34,636 nt of DNA from an uncultured Blautia sp. (GCA_900541985.1 UQLX01000026.1:1-34636), one strand, 5' to 3'; shown: positions 14,412-22,580, numbered from the stretch's first letter. Numbers and translations: made by a program. Notes: generated by a model not told the origin, from the sequence alone.

Positions 14412-15506
14412 ATGAGTACAGAAAATCAGGAGAATCTTACAGAAGAAGTCCTGCCTGTAAAAAAAAGAAAAAAGAAAAAAAAAGGACTGATCATTTTTCT
14501 AGTAGTTCTGATCCTGGCCGTTGCCGGGGGCGCCGGGTATTATTTCTGGGAACGCCAGAAGCCTGTCAACACACTGAAAACGTTTCTGGGTGATGTCCAG
14601 AATATGAATTTTGACGGGATGAAAGCACAGCTCCAGAGCAATGACATGTCTGCACTGGATAATGCTGATATCACCAACAATGCATATAAGGCGTTTTTCC
14701 AAAACGTCAATAAAAAAATGACCTTTGACATTAAAAAAACCGATTTCAGCATCACAAACGGAACAGCAAATATTACAGCCAGAATCAAATATATCGACGG
14801 CTCTGATATTTATAAAGAAACCATTACAGAGTTTCTGAAGCAGATTGTTTCTACGGCCTTCTCCGGTCAGCAGCTTACAGAAGAGCAGACTCAGCAGAAG
14901 CTTGCCTCTCTTCTTGAAGAAAAAGCCGGAACTGTTACAGATAAATTTGCTGAAACAGATATCACTTATCCACTGATCAAAGCCGGCGGCCAGTGGAAAA
15001 TTGTTTCTCTTGATGCGGAAACAGTGCGTCTGATGTCTGCTAATTTCACCAATGTACAGGATGAAATCAATCAGTCTCTGAAAGAAATGGAGAATTCTGA
15101 TGCACAGACTCCGGAGGCTCCCACTGCAGCTGCTGATGGGACTATCGATATGACAAACGATAAATTTACCATCCATTATAAGCAGCACCGGATAGCAAAC
15201 GATTTTTCCGGTGCGCCCTGTCTTCTGGTATATTATGACTACAGTAATAATGGTACCTCTGCTTCCAGTGCAATGGTAGATGTAAATCTCCAGGCATTTC
15301 AGAATGGTCAGGTTCTGACTGCAGCCATCCCCGAGGCAAATGATGATGCCGTTGATCAGTTTATGGCTGAGGTTCAGCCGGGACAGGCAGTTACCGTATG
15401 CCAGGCATTTTCACTGATCGATGAATCTGACGTTACGCTTCAAGCAGGAGAGGCATTCAGCTTCGGAGGCGGAACCGTTACCTCCCAGATACTTAAAATC
15501 AAATAA
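14412..15506 (+). CDS. Membrane-anchored extracellular protein with C-terminal DUF5067-like domain
   Basis: This 364-residue protein has a short cytoplasmic head with a run of lysines (KKRKKKKKG, residues 17-25), one membrane helix (about 26-47) and an extracellular remainder. Residues about 52-210 (KPVNTLKTFLGDVQNMNFDG, then a repeat of beta-rich and helical parts ending in GGQWKIVSLD) look like an NTF2-like DUF4878/DUF5105-type domain. After an Ala/Thr/Pro linker, residues about 245-364 (FTIHYKQHRIANDFSGAPCL, YDYSNNGTSASSA) match DUF5067, an Ig-like surface domain of Firmicutes. The role is unknown. AGGAGG is placed correctly before the ATG, and a strong terminator follows. Confidence 0.82.
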   Translation: MSTENQENLTEEVLPVKKRKKKKKGLIIFLVVLILAVAGGAGYYFWERQKPVNTLKTFLGDVQNMNFDGMKAQLQSNDMSALDNADITNNAYKAFFQNVNKKMTFDIKKTDFSITNGTANITARIKYIDGSDIYKETITEFLKQIVSTAFSGQQLTEEQTQQKLASLLEEKAGTVTDKFAETDITYPLIKAGGQWKIVSLDAETVRLMSANFTNVQDEINQSLKEMENSDAQTPEAPTAAADGTIDMTNDKFTIHYKQHRIANDFSGAPCLLVYYDYSNNGTSASSAMVDVNLQAFQNGQVLTAAIPEANDDAVDQFMAEVQPGQAVTVCQAFSLIDESDVTLQAGEAFSFGGGTVTSQILKIK

Positions 15507-15515
15507 ATTTTTATG

Positions 15516-15555
15516 ATATTCGCAGCAGATACAAAATGCTGCGAATATTTTTTTT
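15516..15555 (+). terminator. Intrinsic terminator after the DUF5067-like gene
   Basis: ATATTCGCAGCA pairs perfectly with TGCTGCGAATAT around a 9-base loop and leads into eight T residues. It separates this gene from the DUF378 pair. Confidence 0.9.
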
Positions 15556-15594
15556 ACTTTTTGGGATACTGAATATCTGAAAGGATGGTGACTT

Positions 15595-15813
15595 ATGGAT
15601 AATAAATTTTTGCAGTATTTTTCATTGACGATCGCCGTTATCGGCGCGGTAAACTGGGGCCTGATCGGCTTTTTTAATCTGAATCTTGTTTCCCTGCTCT
15701 TCGGGAGCATGAGCTGGATGTCAAGGATCATCTATGGACTGGTGGGATTGAGCGGTCTGTATCTGCTTTCCTTTTACGGTCTGGTAGATCACCAAAAACA
15801 GGAGGTATCATGA
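15595..15813 (+). CDS. DUF378 (YuzA-like) membrane protein
   Basis: This 72-residue protein has two membrane helices. The motif VIGAVNWGLIGFFNLNLV followed by SRIIYGLVGLSGLYLL is the DUF378 (PF04070) signature. Function is unknown in all known members. AAAGGATGG precedes the ATG. Its stop overlaps the next gene's start in an ATGA arrangement, so the two are translated together. Confidence 0.88.
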   Translation: MDNKFLQYFSLTIAVIGAVNWGLIGFFNLNLVSLLFGSMSWMSRIIYGLVGLSGLYLLSFYGLVDHQKQEVS

Positions 15814-15974
15814 ACACATCAAAAAAGACAGCGTCCTCTGCTGCTTTTTCTGAAGCAGTAATTGCAGACCTTCCGGATACCTGCACAAAAAAAATACGGG
15901 ATTTTGAGAGAGAATTGAACAAACTTGGATTCTGGAATATCGCTCTTGTTGCATACCAGCTAAAAGAACATTAA
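15810..15974 (+). CDS. Small protein (54 residues) coupled to DUF378
   Basis: The start ATG overlaps the stop of the DUF378 gene (ATGA), and GGAGG lies about five bases upstream inside that gene, so the frame looks genuinely translated. The product is soluble, with a Ser/Ala-rich start and a helical end (KIRDFERELNKLGFWNIALV). I do not recognise a family. The protein may work with the DUF378 membrane protein. It is followed after about 35 bases by the tRNA terminator region. Confidence 0.6.
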   Translation: MNTSKKTASSAAFSEAVIADLPDTCTKKIRDFERELNKLGFWNIALVAYQLKEH

Positions 15975-16007
15975 AATCCGCTTCCTGTATCCTGCGGAGA
16001 ATTGCAC

Positions 16008-16038
16008 AAAAAAAGAGTCAGGATTCTTCCTGACTCTT
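16008..16038 (-). terminator. Terminator of the tRNA-Gly pair
   Basis: AAGAGTCAGGA pairs perfectly with TCCTGACTCTT. On the minus strand it runs into TTTTTTT. It lies four bases after the end of tRNA-Gly(GCC). Confidence 0.88.
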
Positions 16039-16041
16039 AAG

Positions 16042-16114
16042 AGCGATAGACGGGGCTCGAACCCGCGGTCTCGACCTTGGCAAGGTCGCGCGTTACCAAC
16101 TACGCCACTATCGC
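16042..16114 (-). tRNA. tRNA-Gly(GCC)
   Basis: A 73-base cloverleaf with acceptor stem GCGATAG/CTATCGC, anticodon loop TTGCCAA between CGACC and GGTCG, and T-loop GGTTCGAGCC. CCA is not encoded (TCT follows), so the CCA-adding enzyme is required. It is the second gene of a two-tRNA transcript. Confidence 0.93.
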
Positions 16115-16119
16115 ATAAG

Positions 16120-16190
16120 AGCGGGTGATGGGAATCGAACCCACGTATCCAGCTTGGAAGGCTGGTGTTCTACCATTGAACTACACCCGC
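16120..16190 (-). tRNA. tRNA-Gly(TCC)
   Basis: A 71-base cloverleaf with acceptor GCGGGTG/CACCCGC, anticodon loop CTTCCAA between CCAGC and GCTGG, and T-loop GGTTCGATTCC. CCA is not encoded. Five bases separate it from tRNA-Gly(GCC). The two cover all four glycine codons. Confidence 0.93.
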
Positions 16191-16224
16191 ATGTATCGCT
16201 GTGTTGTTTGCTACAACGATACTG

Positions 16225-16253
16225 AGTATATATTACTTTCAGGTATTTGTCAA
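16225..16253 (-). promoter_or_regulatory. Sigma-A promoter of the tRNA-Gly pair
   Basis: On the minus strand TTGACA, 17 bp and TATACT, about 35 bases before tRNA-Gly(TCC). It sits directly after the cysE 3' end, in an A/T homopolymer region (16259-16287). Confidence 0.8.
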
Positions 16254-16290
16254 CATCTTTTTTAAAAAAAATTTTTTATTTTTTTATTTT

Positions 16291-17223
16291 TCAGTTTTCC
16301 CATTCCCACACATTCGCCTTAGACACCATGTTTTTCGGCTTCTTGATCACAAGTTCCGGGCTTTTTGCACTGACCTTGGTATCTGCCGGAATGGACTCTG
16401 TAATAAATGTATTGCCTCCGATAATGGTGTTTTCTCCAATTACTGTTTCTCCACCCAGAACTGTGGAATTGGAATAAATAGTCACATTGTCTTTGATCGT
16501 AGGATGTCTCTTTACATCCGCAAGCTGCTGCCCCTGTCTTGTAGAAAGCGCGCCCAGAGTTACACCCTGATAAAGCTTTACATTATTTCCAATTTCTGTG
16601 GTTTCACCGATCACCACTCCAGTACCGTGGTCAATAAAGAAGTACTCACCGATCTCCGCTCCCGGGTTAATATCGATCCCGGTTCTGCCATGAGCATACT
16701 CTGTCATAATACGCGGTATGTATGGCACCTTATCCAGATAAAGAATATGGGCAAGCCGATATACATAAATGGCAAACAGTCCCGGATAAGAGGAAATAAT
16801 TTCCTCTTTGCTTTTGGCTGCCGGGTCACCGTCAAAGCCTGCCTGAACATCTTTCAGAAGACGCTGCTGTACCTCCGGAAGTTTCCTAAAAAAATTCCCA
16901 CAGATGTTTTCTGCCTTCTGCTCTGCCTCCTGCTTCTGCAGATTCTGATCCGCATAAAGGAACGCGATCTCCACCTGACGTTTCAGTCTGTCATAGTAAT
17001 CATTCAGTAAATATGCCGTAAACTGTCCGGGAAAAAGTCTTGCCGCCGTATCTTCTCCAAAATATCCCGGAAAGATCACTGAGCGGAGATCCCTGACAAG
17101 ATTAATAATCACAGCCCTGTTTGGAAGACTCCTTCCGTTTTTTGGCATAAACAGCTCTTCTCTGTTATAATTCTCCGTCAGATCCTCTGCAGCCCTTAAA
17201 ATCGCTTCTCTTTTTATATTCAT
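16291..17223 (-). CDS. cysE: Serine O-acetyltransferase (CysE/EpsC type)
   Basis: This 310-residue enzyme makes O-acetylserine from serine and acetyl-CoA, the first step of cysteine synthesis. The helical N-terminal part (to about 165) is followed by a left-handed beta-helix with hexapeptide repeats: HGRTGIDINPGAEIG, FFIDHGTGVVIGETTEIGNN, KLYQGVTLGA and STVLGGETVIGENTIIGGN. The catalytic His lies in IDHGTG. It has the longer EpsC-like layout common in Firmicutes and anaerobes. AGGAGG precedes the ATG. It has its own promoter at 17271-17299. No cysK is in the window; the metY operon is the other sulfur unit here. Confidence 0.93.
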   Translation of the reverse strand: MNIKREAILRAAEDLTENYNREELFMPKNGRSLPNRAVIINLVRDLRSVIFPGYFGEDTAARLFPGQFTAYLLNDYYDRLKRQVEIAFLYADQNLQKQEAEQKAENICGNFFRKLPEVQQRLLKDVQAGFDGDPAAKSKEEIISSYPGLFAIYVYRLAHILYLDKVPYIPRIMTEYAHGRTGIDINPGAEIGEYFFIDHGTGVVIGETTEIGNNVKLYQGVTLGALSTRQGQQLADVKRHPTIKDNVTIYSNSTVLGGETVIGENTIIGGNTFITESIPADTKVSAKSPELVIKKPKNMVSKANVWEWEN

Positions 17224-17270
17224 AGCTCCTCCTGTCTGCTGAAATCTTTTCGCACTGTAGTTTTCTTCTT

Positions 17271-17299
17271 ATCATAGTATAGCTTTACGTCTTCGTCAA
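17271..17299 (-). promoter_or_regulatory. Predicted sigma-A promoter of cysE
   Basis: On the minus strand TTGACG, 17 bp and TATGAT, giving a leader of about 40 bases. There is no leader peptide or palindrome like that of metY, so cysE seems to be controlled differently. Confidence 0.65.
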
Positions 17300-17320
17300 G
17301 AAACATATCCCAAAAATAAT

Positions 17321-17349
17321 TTGACTTTCCCTCTTTCAGTCGATATAAT
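17321..17349 (+). promoter_or_regulatory. Sigma-A promoter of tRNA-Ser
   Basis: TTGACT, 17 bp and TATAAT, about 25 bases before the tRNA 5' end. It is divergent from the cysE promoter. Confidence 0.8.
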
Positions 17350-17374
17350 GATAAATGGTCATATACATGGCTCT

Positions 17375-17462
17375 GGAGATGTACCCAAGTGGCTGAAGGG
17401 TCCGCACTCGAAATGCGGTAGGCCGGGCAACCGGCGCGAGGGTTCAAATCCCTCCATCTCCG
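17375..17462 (+). tRNA. tRNA-Ser(CGA)
   Basis: An 88-base class II tRNA: acceptor GGAGATG/CATCTCC, anticodon loop CTCGAAA between CCGCA and TGCGG, long variable arm with GCCGG/CCGGC, and T-loop GGTTCAAATCC. CCA is not encoded. It reads UCG codons. Confidence 0.93.
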
Positions 17463-17463
17463 C

Positions 17464-17492
17464 TTGACAAATGATATTTATTCATGTATAAT
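17464..17492 (+). promoter_or_regulatory. Consensus sigma-A promoter of tRNA-Trp
   Basis: TTGACA, 17 bp and TATAAT, a perfect consensus. The -35 begins two bases after the last base of tRNA-Ser. No terminator lies between, so tRNA-Trp may be made both from here and by readthrough. Confidence 0.85.
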
Positions 17493-17514
17493 ATCGTTTG
17501 TTTGATACAAATAA

Positions 17515-17585
17515 AGGGGATTGGTCAAATGGTATGATAGGGGTCTCCAAAACCTTTGGTGGGAGTTCGATTCTCTCATCCCCTG
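17515..17585 (+). tRNA. tRNA-Trp(CCA)
   Basis: A 71-base tRNA with acceptor AGGGGAT/ATCCCCT, anticodon loop CTCCAAA (anticodon CCA) and T-loop AGTTCGATTCT. The anticodon stem has two G-U pairs and the D-stem one, so it is weaker than usual, but every stem can form. CCA is not encoded. Confidence 0.88.
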
Positions 17586-17596
17586 TTTCTGAAAGG

Positions 17597-17633
17597 ATCC
17601 GGAATCACTGAATCAGTGGTTTCGGATTTTTTG
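17597..17633 (+). terminator. Terminator after tRNA-Trp
   Basis: An interrupted hairpin (ATCCG with CGGAT, inner AATCACTGA with TCAGTGGTT) is followed by TTTTTT. It ends the Ser-Trp unit before the pseudouridine synthase gene. Confidence 0.8.
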
Positions 17634-17679
17634 TTTTCAGATATTTTTTCGTCACCAAAAAAATCCTGGAGGGTATATT

Positions 17680-18621
17680 ATGGAACATATCCTGAAATTA
17701 ACTGTAGAAAATCAGTATCTTCCGGCAACTGTGGAAAAGATCCTGCTGTTTCAGGCCGGTCTTACCAGAAAACAGATTTCCGGCGCCAAATTCCGTTCCG
17801 GAGGTATCCTCTGTAACGGCATACAATGTCGGGTTACAAAAACGGTTTCTGCCGGGGATGCCCTCACCATATGCCTGGAAGAGTCCTCCCGGGGATCTTC
17901 TCATCTGGAGTTTCCTTCCGAACTCCTTCCTCCTCTTCAGATTTTGTATGAAGATCAGGATATTCTCGCTGTTGACAAGCCTTCCGGTCTTGTAACTCAT
18001 CCTTCCGGCAAACACTTTAAGGACACTCTTTCCAATCAGGTCTACTGGTATCTGCGTCAGAAAGGCGAAACAGTCACCGTCCGTTCCATAGGACGTCTGG
18101 ATCGTGAAACCTCCGGCATTGTTGTCTTTGCCAAAAACAAAACCTGCGCTGCAAGGCTTCAGGCACAGCATTATACCGGAGAATACCGCAAAAAATATCT
18201 GGCGATCCTGTCCGGTTCTCTTCCTGAAAACAGACAGTATACGGTTTCTTTTCCCATAGGTCCGGATCCCGGCGATTCCCGGAAAATGCAATGCTTTCCC
18301 TGTAAAGAACAGCCGGCGCCGGACAGTCGTCCTGCTGTCACTCACTTTCAGGTACTGTACAGCACATCTAAATGGTCTCTGGTCTCTCTTTCTCTGGAAA
18401 CCGGACGGACACATCAGATCCGTGTCCATATGAAATCCATCGGACATCCACTGGTCGGAGATACCCTTTACGGAACAGACTTTACCGACAGTCCCCTGTA
18501 CTTTCACAGAGCAGCTCTCCATGCATGGAAAATCAGCTTTTTTCATCCCTTTGATAACAGGGCTATTTCAGTAAAAGCACCCCTTCCTGAAGATTTTTCA
18601 TTTCTGAAAAAAATGGTATAA
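17680..18621 (+). CDS. RluA-family RNA pseudouridine synthase
   Basis: This 313-residue enzyme isomerises uridine to pseudouridine in rRNA or tRNA. The catalytic Asp is D141 in VRSIGRLDRETSGIVVFAKN. Other family parts are ILAVDKPSGLVTHPSG and ETGRTHQIRVHMKSIGHPLVGDTLYG. The first 80 residues form a short S4-like N-terminal part. The target position cannot be told from the sequence: RluD-like enzymes modify 23S rRNA, but Firmicutes carry several paralogues. GGAGGG lies before the ATG. No promoter of its own is obvious, and no clear terminator follows. Confidence 0.9.
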   Translation: MEHILKLTVENQYLPATVEKILLFQAGLTRKQISGAKFRSGGILCNGIQCRVTKTVSAGDALTICLEESSRGSSHLEFPSELLPPLQILYEDQDILAVDKPSGLVTHPSGKHFKDTLSNQVYWYLRQKGETVTVRSIGRLDRETSGIVVFAKNKTCAARLQAQHYTGEYRKKYLAILSGSLPENRQYTVSFPIGPDPGDSRKMQCFPCKEQPAPDSRPAVTHFQVLYSTSKWSLVSLSLETGRTHQIRVHMKSIGHPLVGDTLYGTDFTDSPLYFHRAALHAWKISFFHPFDNRAISVKAPLPEDFSFLKKMV

Positions 18622-18671
18622 AGAAAGCTGTGTCCACTTTGTTAAAAAATTGTTTATTCACTATTTTCTGG

Positions 18672-18699
18672 TTGATTTTGTCCTGTTTTTATGTATAAT
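18672..18699 (+). promoter_or_regulatory. Predicted sigma-A promoter of pckA
   Basis: TTGATT, 16 bp and TATAAT, giving a leader of about 100 bases. In it CCTG/CAGG and the outer GATAG/TTATC can pair around 18738-18771. No known riboswitch is recognised. Confidence 0.55.
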
Positions 18700-18804
18700 A
18701 TATAAAGGAAAGCTATAGTTCCACTTTTTTCAAATCAGATAGCATAAATCCTGTCAGGCAGGTTGTTATCCTATTACAATTTTAAGAAAAGAGGTAAATG
18801 TAAG

Positions 18805-20409
18805 ATGGCAAAAATTGATTTAACCAAGTATGGCATTACCGGAACCACTGAGATCGTATATAACCCTTCTTATGAAGTGTTATATGAAGAAGAAACCAAA
18901 CCGGAGCTTGAAGGCTTTGAAAAAGGCCAGGTAAGTGAGCTTGGTGCTGTCAACGTTATGACCGGTATCTACACAGGTCGTTCTCCTAAAGACAAATTCA
19001 TCGTTATGGATGAGAACTCCAAAGACACTGTATGGTGGACTTCCGACGAGTACAAAAACGACAACCATCCGGCTTCCCAGGAAGCATGGGATACCTGTAA
19101 AGAAATCGCTCTGAAAGAACTCTCCAACAAGAGACTTTTCGTAGTTGATGCTTTCTGCGGTGCAAACCACGACACCCGCATGGCTATCCGTTTCATCGTT
19201 GAAGTAGCTTGGCAGGCACACTTTGTAAAGAACATGTTCATCATCCCGACAGAGGAAGAACTTGAGAACTTTGAGCCTGATTTCGTTGTTTACAACGCGT
19301 CCAAAGCAAAAGTTGAAAACTATAAAGAGCTTGGTCTCAACTCTGAGACAGCTGCTATGTTCAATATCACTACACGTGAGCAGGTTATCCTGAACACATG
19401 GTACGGCGGAGAAATGAAAAAAGGTATGTTCTCCATGATGAACTACTATCTGCCGCTAAAGGGCATCGCTTCCATGCACTGCTCTGCAAACACAGATATG
19501 AACGGCGAAAATACAGCTATCTTCTTCGGACTTTCCGGAACAGGCAAAACAACTCTTTCCACAGACCCGAAACGTCTCCTGATCGGTGATGACGAGCACG
19601 GCTGGGACGACAACGGTATCTTCAACTTCGAAGGCGGCTGCTATGCTAAGGTTATCAACCTTGACAAAGAATCTGAGCCGGATATCTACAATGCGATCAG
19701 ACGCAACGCTCTTCTTGAGAACGTTACCCTTGACAAAGACGGAAAGATCGACTTCGATGATAAGAGCGTTACAGAAAACACTCGTGTTTCCTATCCGATC
19801 GACCATATCGAAAAAATCGTTCGTCCGGTATCCGCAGCACCTGCAGCTAAGAACGTAATCTTCCTTTCTGCAGATGCATTCGGTGTTCTTCCTCCAGTAT
19901 CTATCCTGACACCGGAGCAGACACAGTACTACTTCCTGTCCGGATTCACAGCTAAACTTGCTGGTACAGAGCGTGGAATCACAGAGCCTACACCAACCTT
20001 CTCCGCATGCTTCGGTCAGGCATTCCTGGAACTGCATCCAACCAAATATGCAGAAGAGCTTGTTAAGAGAATGGAAGCAAACGGTGCAAAAGCTTATCTT
20101 GTAAACACAGGATGGAACGGCTCCGGAAAACGTATCTCCATCAAAGATACCCGTGGTATCATCGATGCAATCCTTAACGGCGACATCAACAACGCACCGA
20201 CCAAGACAATCCCGTACTTCAACTTTGAGGTTCCGACAGAGCTTCCGGGCGTTGATACAAACATTCTTGATCCTCGTGACACTTACGCAGACGCTGCTGA
20301 GTGGGAAGAAAAAGCAAAAGATCTTGCGCAGAGATTCATCAAGAACTTCTCCAAATACGAAGGAAACGAAGCTGGTAAAGCACTTGTTGCAGCTGGCCCG
20401 CAGGAATAA
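18805..20409 (+). CDS. pckA: Phosphoenolpyruvate carboxykinase (ATP)
   Basis: This 534-residue enzyme interconverts oxaloacetate plus ATP with PEP, CO2 and ADP. In fermenting gut Firmicutes it may run either way. The P-loop FGLSGTGKTTLSTDPKR spans residues 241-257, followed by the metal-binding LIGDDEHGW. GIYTGRSPKDKFIV (substrate Arg) and NTGWNGSGKRISIKDTRGII are also typical. The start at 18805 (MAKIDLTKYG) has GAGGT about ten bases upstream; 14 upstream open codons lack support. Codon use is strongly optimised (AAC, GAC, TTC, ATC preferred), unlike most neighbours, which suggests high expression. Confidence 0.97.
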   Translation: MAKIDLTKYGITGTTEIVYNPSYEVLYEEETKPELEGFEKGQVSELGAVNVMTGIYTGRSPKDKFIVMDENSKDTVWWTSDEYKNDNHPASQEAWDTCKEIALKELSNKRLFVVDAFCGANHDTRMAIRFIVEVAWQAHFVKNMFIIPTEEELENFEPDFVVYNASKAKVENYKELGLNSETAAMFNITTREQVILNTWYGGEMKKGMFSMMNYYLPLKGIASMHCSANTDMNGENTAIFFGLSGTGKTTLSTDPKRLLIGDDEHGWDDNGIFNFEGGCYAKVINLDKESEPDIYNAIRRNALLENVTLDKDGKIDFDDKSVTENTRVSYPIDHIEKIVRPVSAAPAAKNVIFLSADAFGVLPPVSILTPEQTQYYFLSGFTAKLAGTERGITEPTPTFSACFGQAFLELHPTKYAEELVKRMEANGAKAYLVNTGWNGSGKRISIKDTRGIIDAILNGDINNAPTKTIPYFNFEVPTELPGVDTNILDPRDTYADAAEWEEKAKDLAQRFIKNFSKYEGNEAGKALVAAGPQE

Positions 20410-20425
20410 TCCCTATAAAGAATAT

Positions 20426-20458
20426 AAGGCGGATGTGAATGTCACATCCGCCTTTTCT
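20426..20458. terminator. Terminator after pckA
   Basis: AAGGCGGATGTGA pairs perfectly with TCACATCCGCCTT around three bases, followed by TTCTTA. It ends pckA. On the opposite strand it may also serve ansA, whose stop is 16 bases away, though the T-run there is poor. Confidence 0.85.
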
Positions 20459-20473
20459 TATCATTATCACTCT

Positions 20474-21478
20474 TTATTCACCAGAAATCTTTACTTCTCC
20501 TGCGATATCCACAGAAAAATATTCCCTTATTTCCCCGATGTCCTCTGTCTGTCCAAGAACCCACATCAGCTTTGTCATGGCCGCCTCCGCTGTCATATCA
20601 TAGGCCTGAAGAACACCGCTCTCCAGCGCCCGTCGACCGGTTTCATAAACAGAAAGGTTGCTTCCCTCATATCTGCACTGGCTTCCTGCCAGAACCACCA
20701 TTCCCTTTTCTGTCACGTTTTTAATGGCACTTATAAAATCATTTTTCAAAAAAGGCATCCCGCCAAGTCCAAAACCTTCTATATAAATGCCCCTGCATCC
20801 CTTTTCCTGAAGATATTCCAGTATAGAAGGATCCATTCCAGGGTACAGCTTCAGAAGGAACACATGATTGGAATAAGCAGTCTGAGGTCTGAAAATCCCT
20901 CTTTTTACTACGAGATTTTCTTTTTTGATATGAAGTCCAAGAGAGCTGATCTCTCCGATATAAGGATAATTAATGCTTTCAAAAGCATCAAAACTCATCG
21001 TCCTTACCTTGGAAGCTCGACAGCCAAGCATCACCTTGCGGTTAAACGCTACAAAAACGCCCGGGTATCCGCTTGCAGCCATGTGGATCCCGCACCGGCA
21101 GTTTTCCATGGCATCTGCTACAGGATCTGCAATCGACAGCTGGCTGCCTGTTACCACTACAGGAATCGAAATATTCTGAAGCATAAAAGCCAGCATGGAA
21201 GCCGTATATGCCATTGTATCTGTACCGTGGATCACCGTGATCCCATGGTACTCTCTGCTTCTTTTTGCGATCAGATCTGCAAGGCTGGCCCAGTCCTCAG
21301 GGAAAATATTGGCGCTGTCCACCGAACAGAAATCCTCTGTCTCCAGCTCCAGATTTCTGGATACCATCCGAAGCTCTTCCAGCATATCACGACTTTTCAT
21401 CCCTGGCATAAGCCCGTTTTCACTGCTTACGGAAGATAAAGTTCCTCCTGTATTTATGATCAGGATCCGTTTTTTCAT
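20474..21478 (-). CDS. ansA: Type I L-asparaginase
   Basis: This 334-residue cytoplasmic enzyme (no signal peptide) hydrolyses asparagine to aspartate and ammonia. The first catalytic Thr is T13 in INTGGTLSS, and the second is in VIHGTDTMAY (residues 82-91). PVVVTGSQ and the C-terminal YIEGFGLGGMP follow the family order. The start at 21478 is fixed by AGGAGGT and by homology; the open frame further upstream overlaps the regulator gene. It lies 55 bp downstream of the LacI-family gene on the same strand with no terminator between, so it may be cotranscribed with it. Confidence 0.92.
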   Translation of the reverse strand: MKKRILIINTGGTLSSVSSENGLMPGMKSRDMLEELRMVSRNLELETEDFCSVDSANIFPEDWASLADLIAKRSREYHGITVIHGTDTMAYTASMLAFMLQNISIPVVVTGSQLSIADPVADAMENCRCGIHMAASGYPGVFVAFNRKVMLGCRASKVRTMSFDAFESINYPYIGEISSLGLHIKKENLVVKRGIFRPQTAYSNHVFLLKLYPGMDPSILEYLQEKGCRGIYIEGFGLGGMPFLKNDFISAIKNVTEKGMVVLAGSQCRYEGSNLSVYETGRRALESGVLQAYDMTAEAAMTKLMWVLGQTEDIGEIREYFSVDIAGEVKISGE

Positions 21479-21533
21479 TTCCTGGTACCTCCTGTCTCCG
21501 ATTCCGGAACCTGACCGGTATCGAACTTCTGCG

Positions 21534-22553
21534 TCATTCATTCTCTGCACATTCACAGGTCGTTTTTCTTATAATAAGCGTCGGCTCCATGATAATACGT
21601 TCCGGCTTTGTTTTTTTGTTTTTCAACTGCTTCAGCATCAGCAGGGCAGCTTTTTCCCCCATCTCGTCTACATGCTGGTCTATGGTTGTCAATTCTATTC
21701 CATACATTGCCGCCATAGGAACATTATCAAAGCTGACAATTGAAAGATCTTCCGGGATCCTTACACCTGCAGATCTGCATCCATCCATCAGACCGATTGC
21801 TGTCATATCATTCACCACTACCATGGCAGTCGGACGTTTATCCATCTTCAAAAATTCTCCGGCAAGCATCCTTCCGGTGTCCATTTTCAGGTCACTTTCC
21901 ATTACAAAGCGTTCATCAAAAGGCAGTCCATAATTAAATATCGCCTGTTTGTATCCTGCAAAGCGCTGGCTGGATGCCGAAGAAACCCCGGGGCCTTTAA
22001 TAAATCCAATATGTTTGTGTCCTAATTCAATCAGATGCATCACAGCCTGATAACCTGCCTGGAAATTGTCAATCAGCACAGAATCTCCCGTATACGAAGG
22101 CAGGATACGGTTTACCAGAACCTTGGGAATATGCATCGTATTCAGTTTTTCTTCAATTTTTTCTTCCTGAGCTGTTATCAAAATCAGTCCCGCAAAATTA
22201 AACTGTTCTGTAACCTTCAGAAATTCCAGTTCCCGTTCTATGTTATATTCACTGTTAAGAGTCATTACCATATATCCATTATCATTCAGTATCTGCTGGA
22301 TTCTGAAGGTAAGCTCTGCATAAAATGGATTTCGTATATCTCCCAATATCAATGCAACAATATTCATATGTCCCTTACTTAAGCTCTGAGCAATGGTATT
22401 TGGCTGATAACCAATCTCCTCAACAAAATCCATAACTTTTTTGCGCAGTTCCGGTCCTACACCTGCGTTACCGTTAATCACACGGGAAACAGTTGATTTT
22501 GAAACTCCCAGCATTTCTGCTACATCTGAAATGCCATACTTTCCGTTTTTCAT
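21534..22553 (-). CDS. LacI-family transcriptional regulator
   Basis: This 339-residue repressor has an N-terminal helix-turn-helix (YGISDVAEMLGVSKSTVSRVI, residues about 6-26) and hinge (YQPNTIAQSL), then a periplasmic-binding-like ligand domain from VALILGDIRNPFYAEL to DLSIVSFDNVPMA. LacI members usually bind sugars or small organic ligands and operators with a central CG. It lies just beyond the Liv operon, which it probably controls together with the divergent CoA operon through the GAAAACG operators at 28218-28445. It could also be a global CcpA-like regulator, but nothing in the window favours that. GGATGAG or AAGGA precedes the ATG. Confidence 0.9.
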   Translation of the reverse strand: MKNGKYGISDVAEMLGVSKSTVSRVINGNAGVGPELRKKVMDFVEEIGYQPNTIAQSLSKGHMNIVALILGDIRNPFYAELTFRIQQILNDNGYMVMTLNSEYNIERELEFLKVTEQFNFAGLILITAQEEKIEEKLNTMHIPKVLVNRILPSYTGDSVLIDNFQAGYQAVMHLIELGHKHIGFIKGPGVSSASSQRFAGYKQAIFNYGLPFDERFVMESDLKMDTGRMLAGEFLKMDKRPTAMVVVNDMTAIGLMDGCRSAGVRIPEDLSIVSFDNVPMAAMYGIELTTIDQHVDEMGEKAALLMLKQLKNKKTKPERIIMEPTLIIRKTTCECAENE

Positions 22554-22580
22554 ATACTCATCCTTTTTGCATTTTACTAA

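Noticed and set aside
17698..18546. Minus-strand open frame of 282 codons opposite the pseudouridine synthase
   Set aside because: Shadow of the real gene; no motif and no ribosome binding site.
20153..21439. Plus-strand open frame of 428 codons over the end of pckA and antisense to ansA
   Set aside because: It starts inside pckA in another frame, crosses a strong terminator and runs antisense through ansA. Composition is not protein-like.
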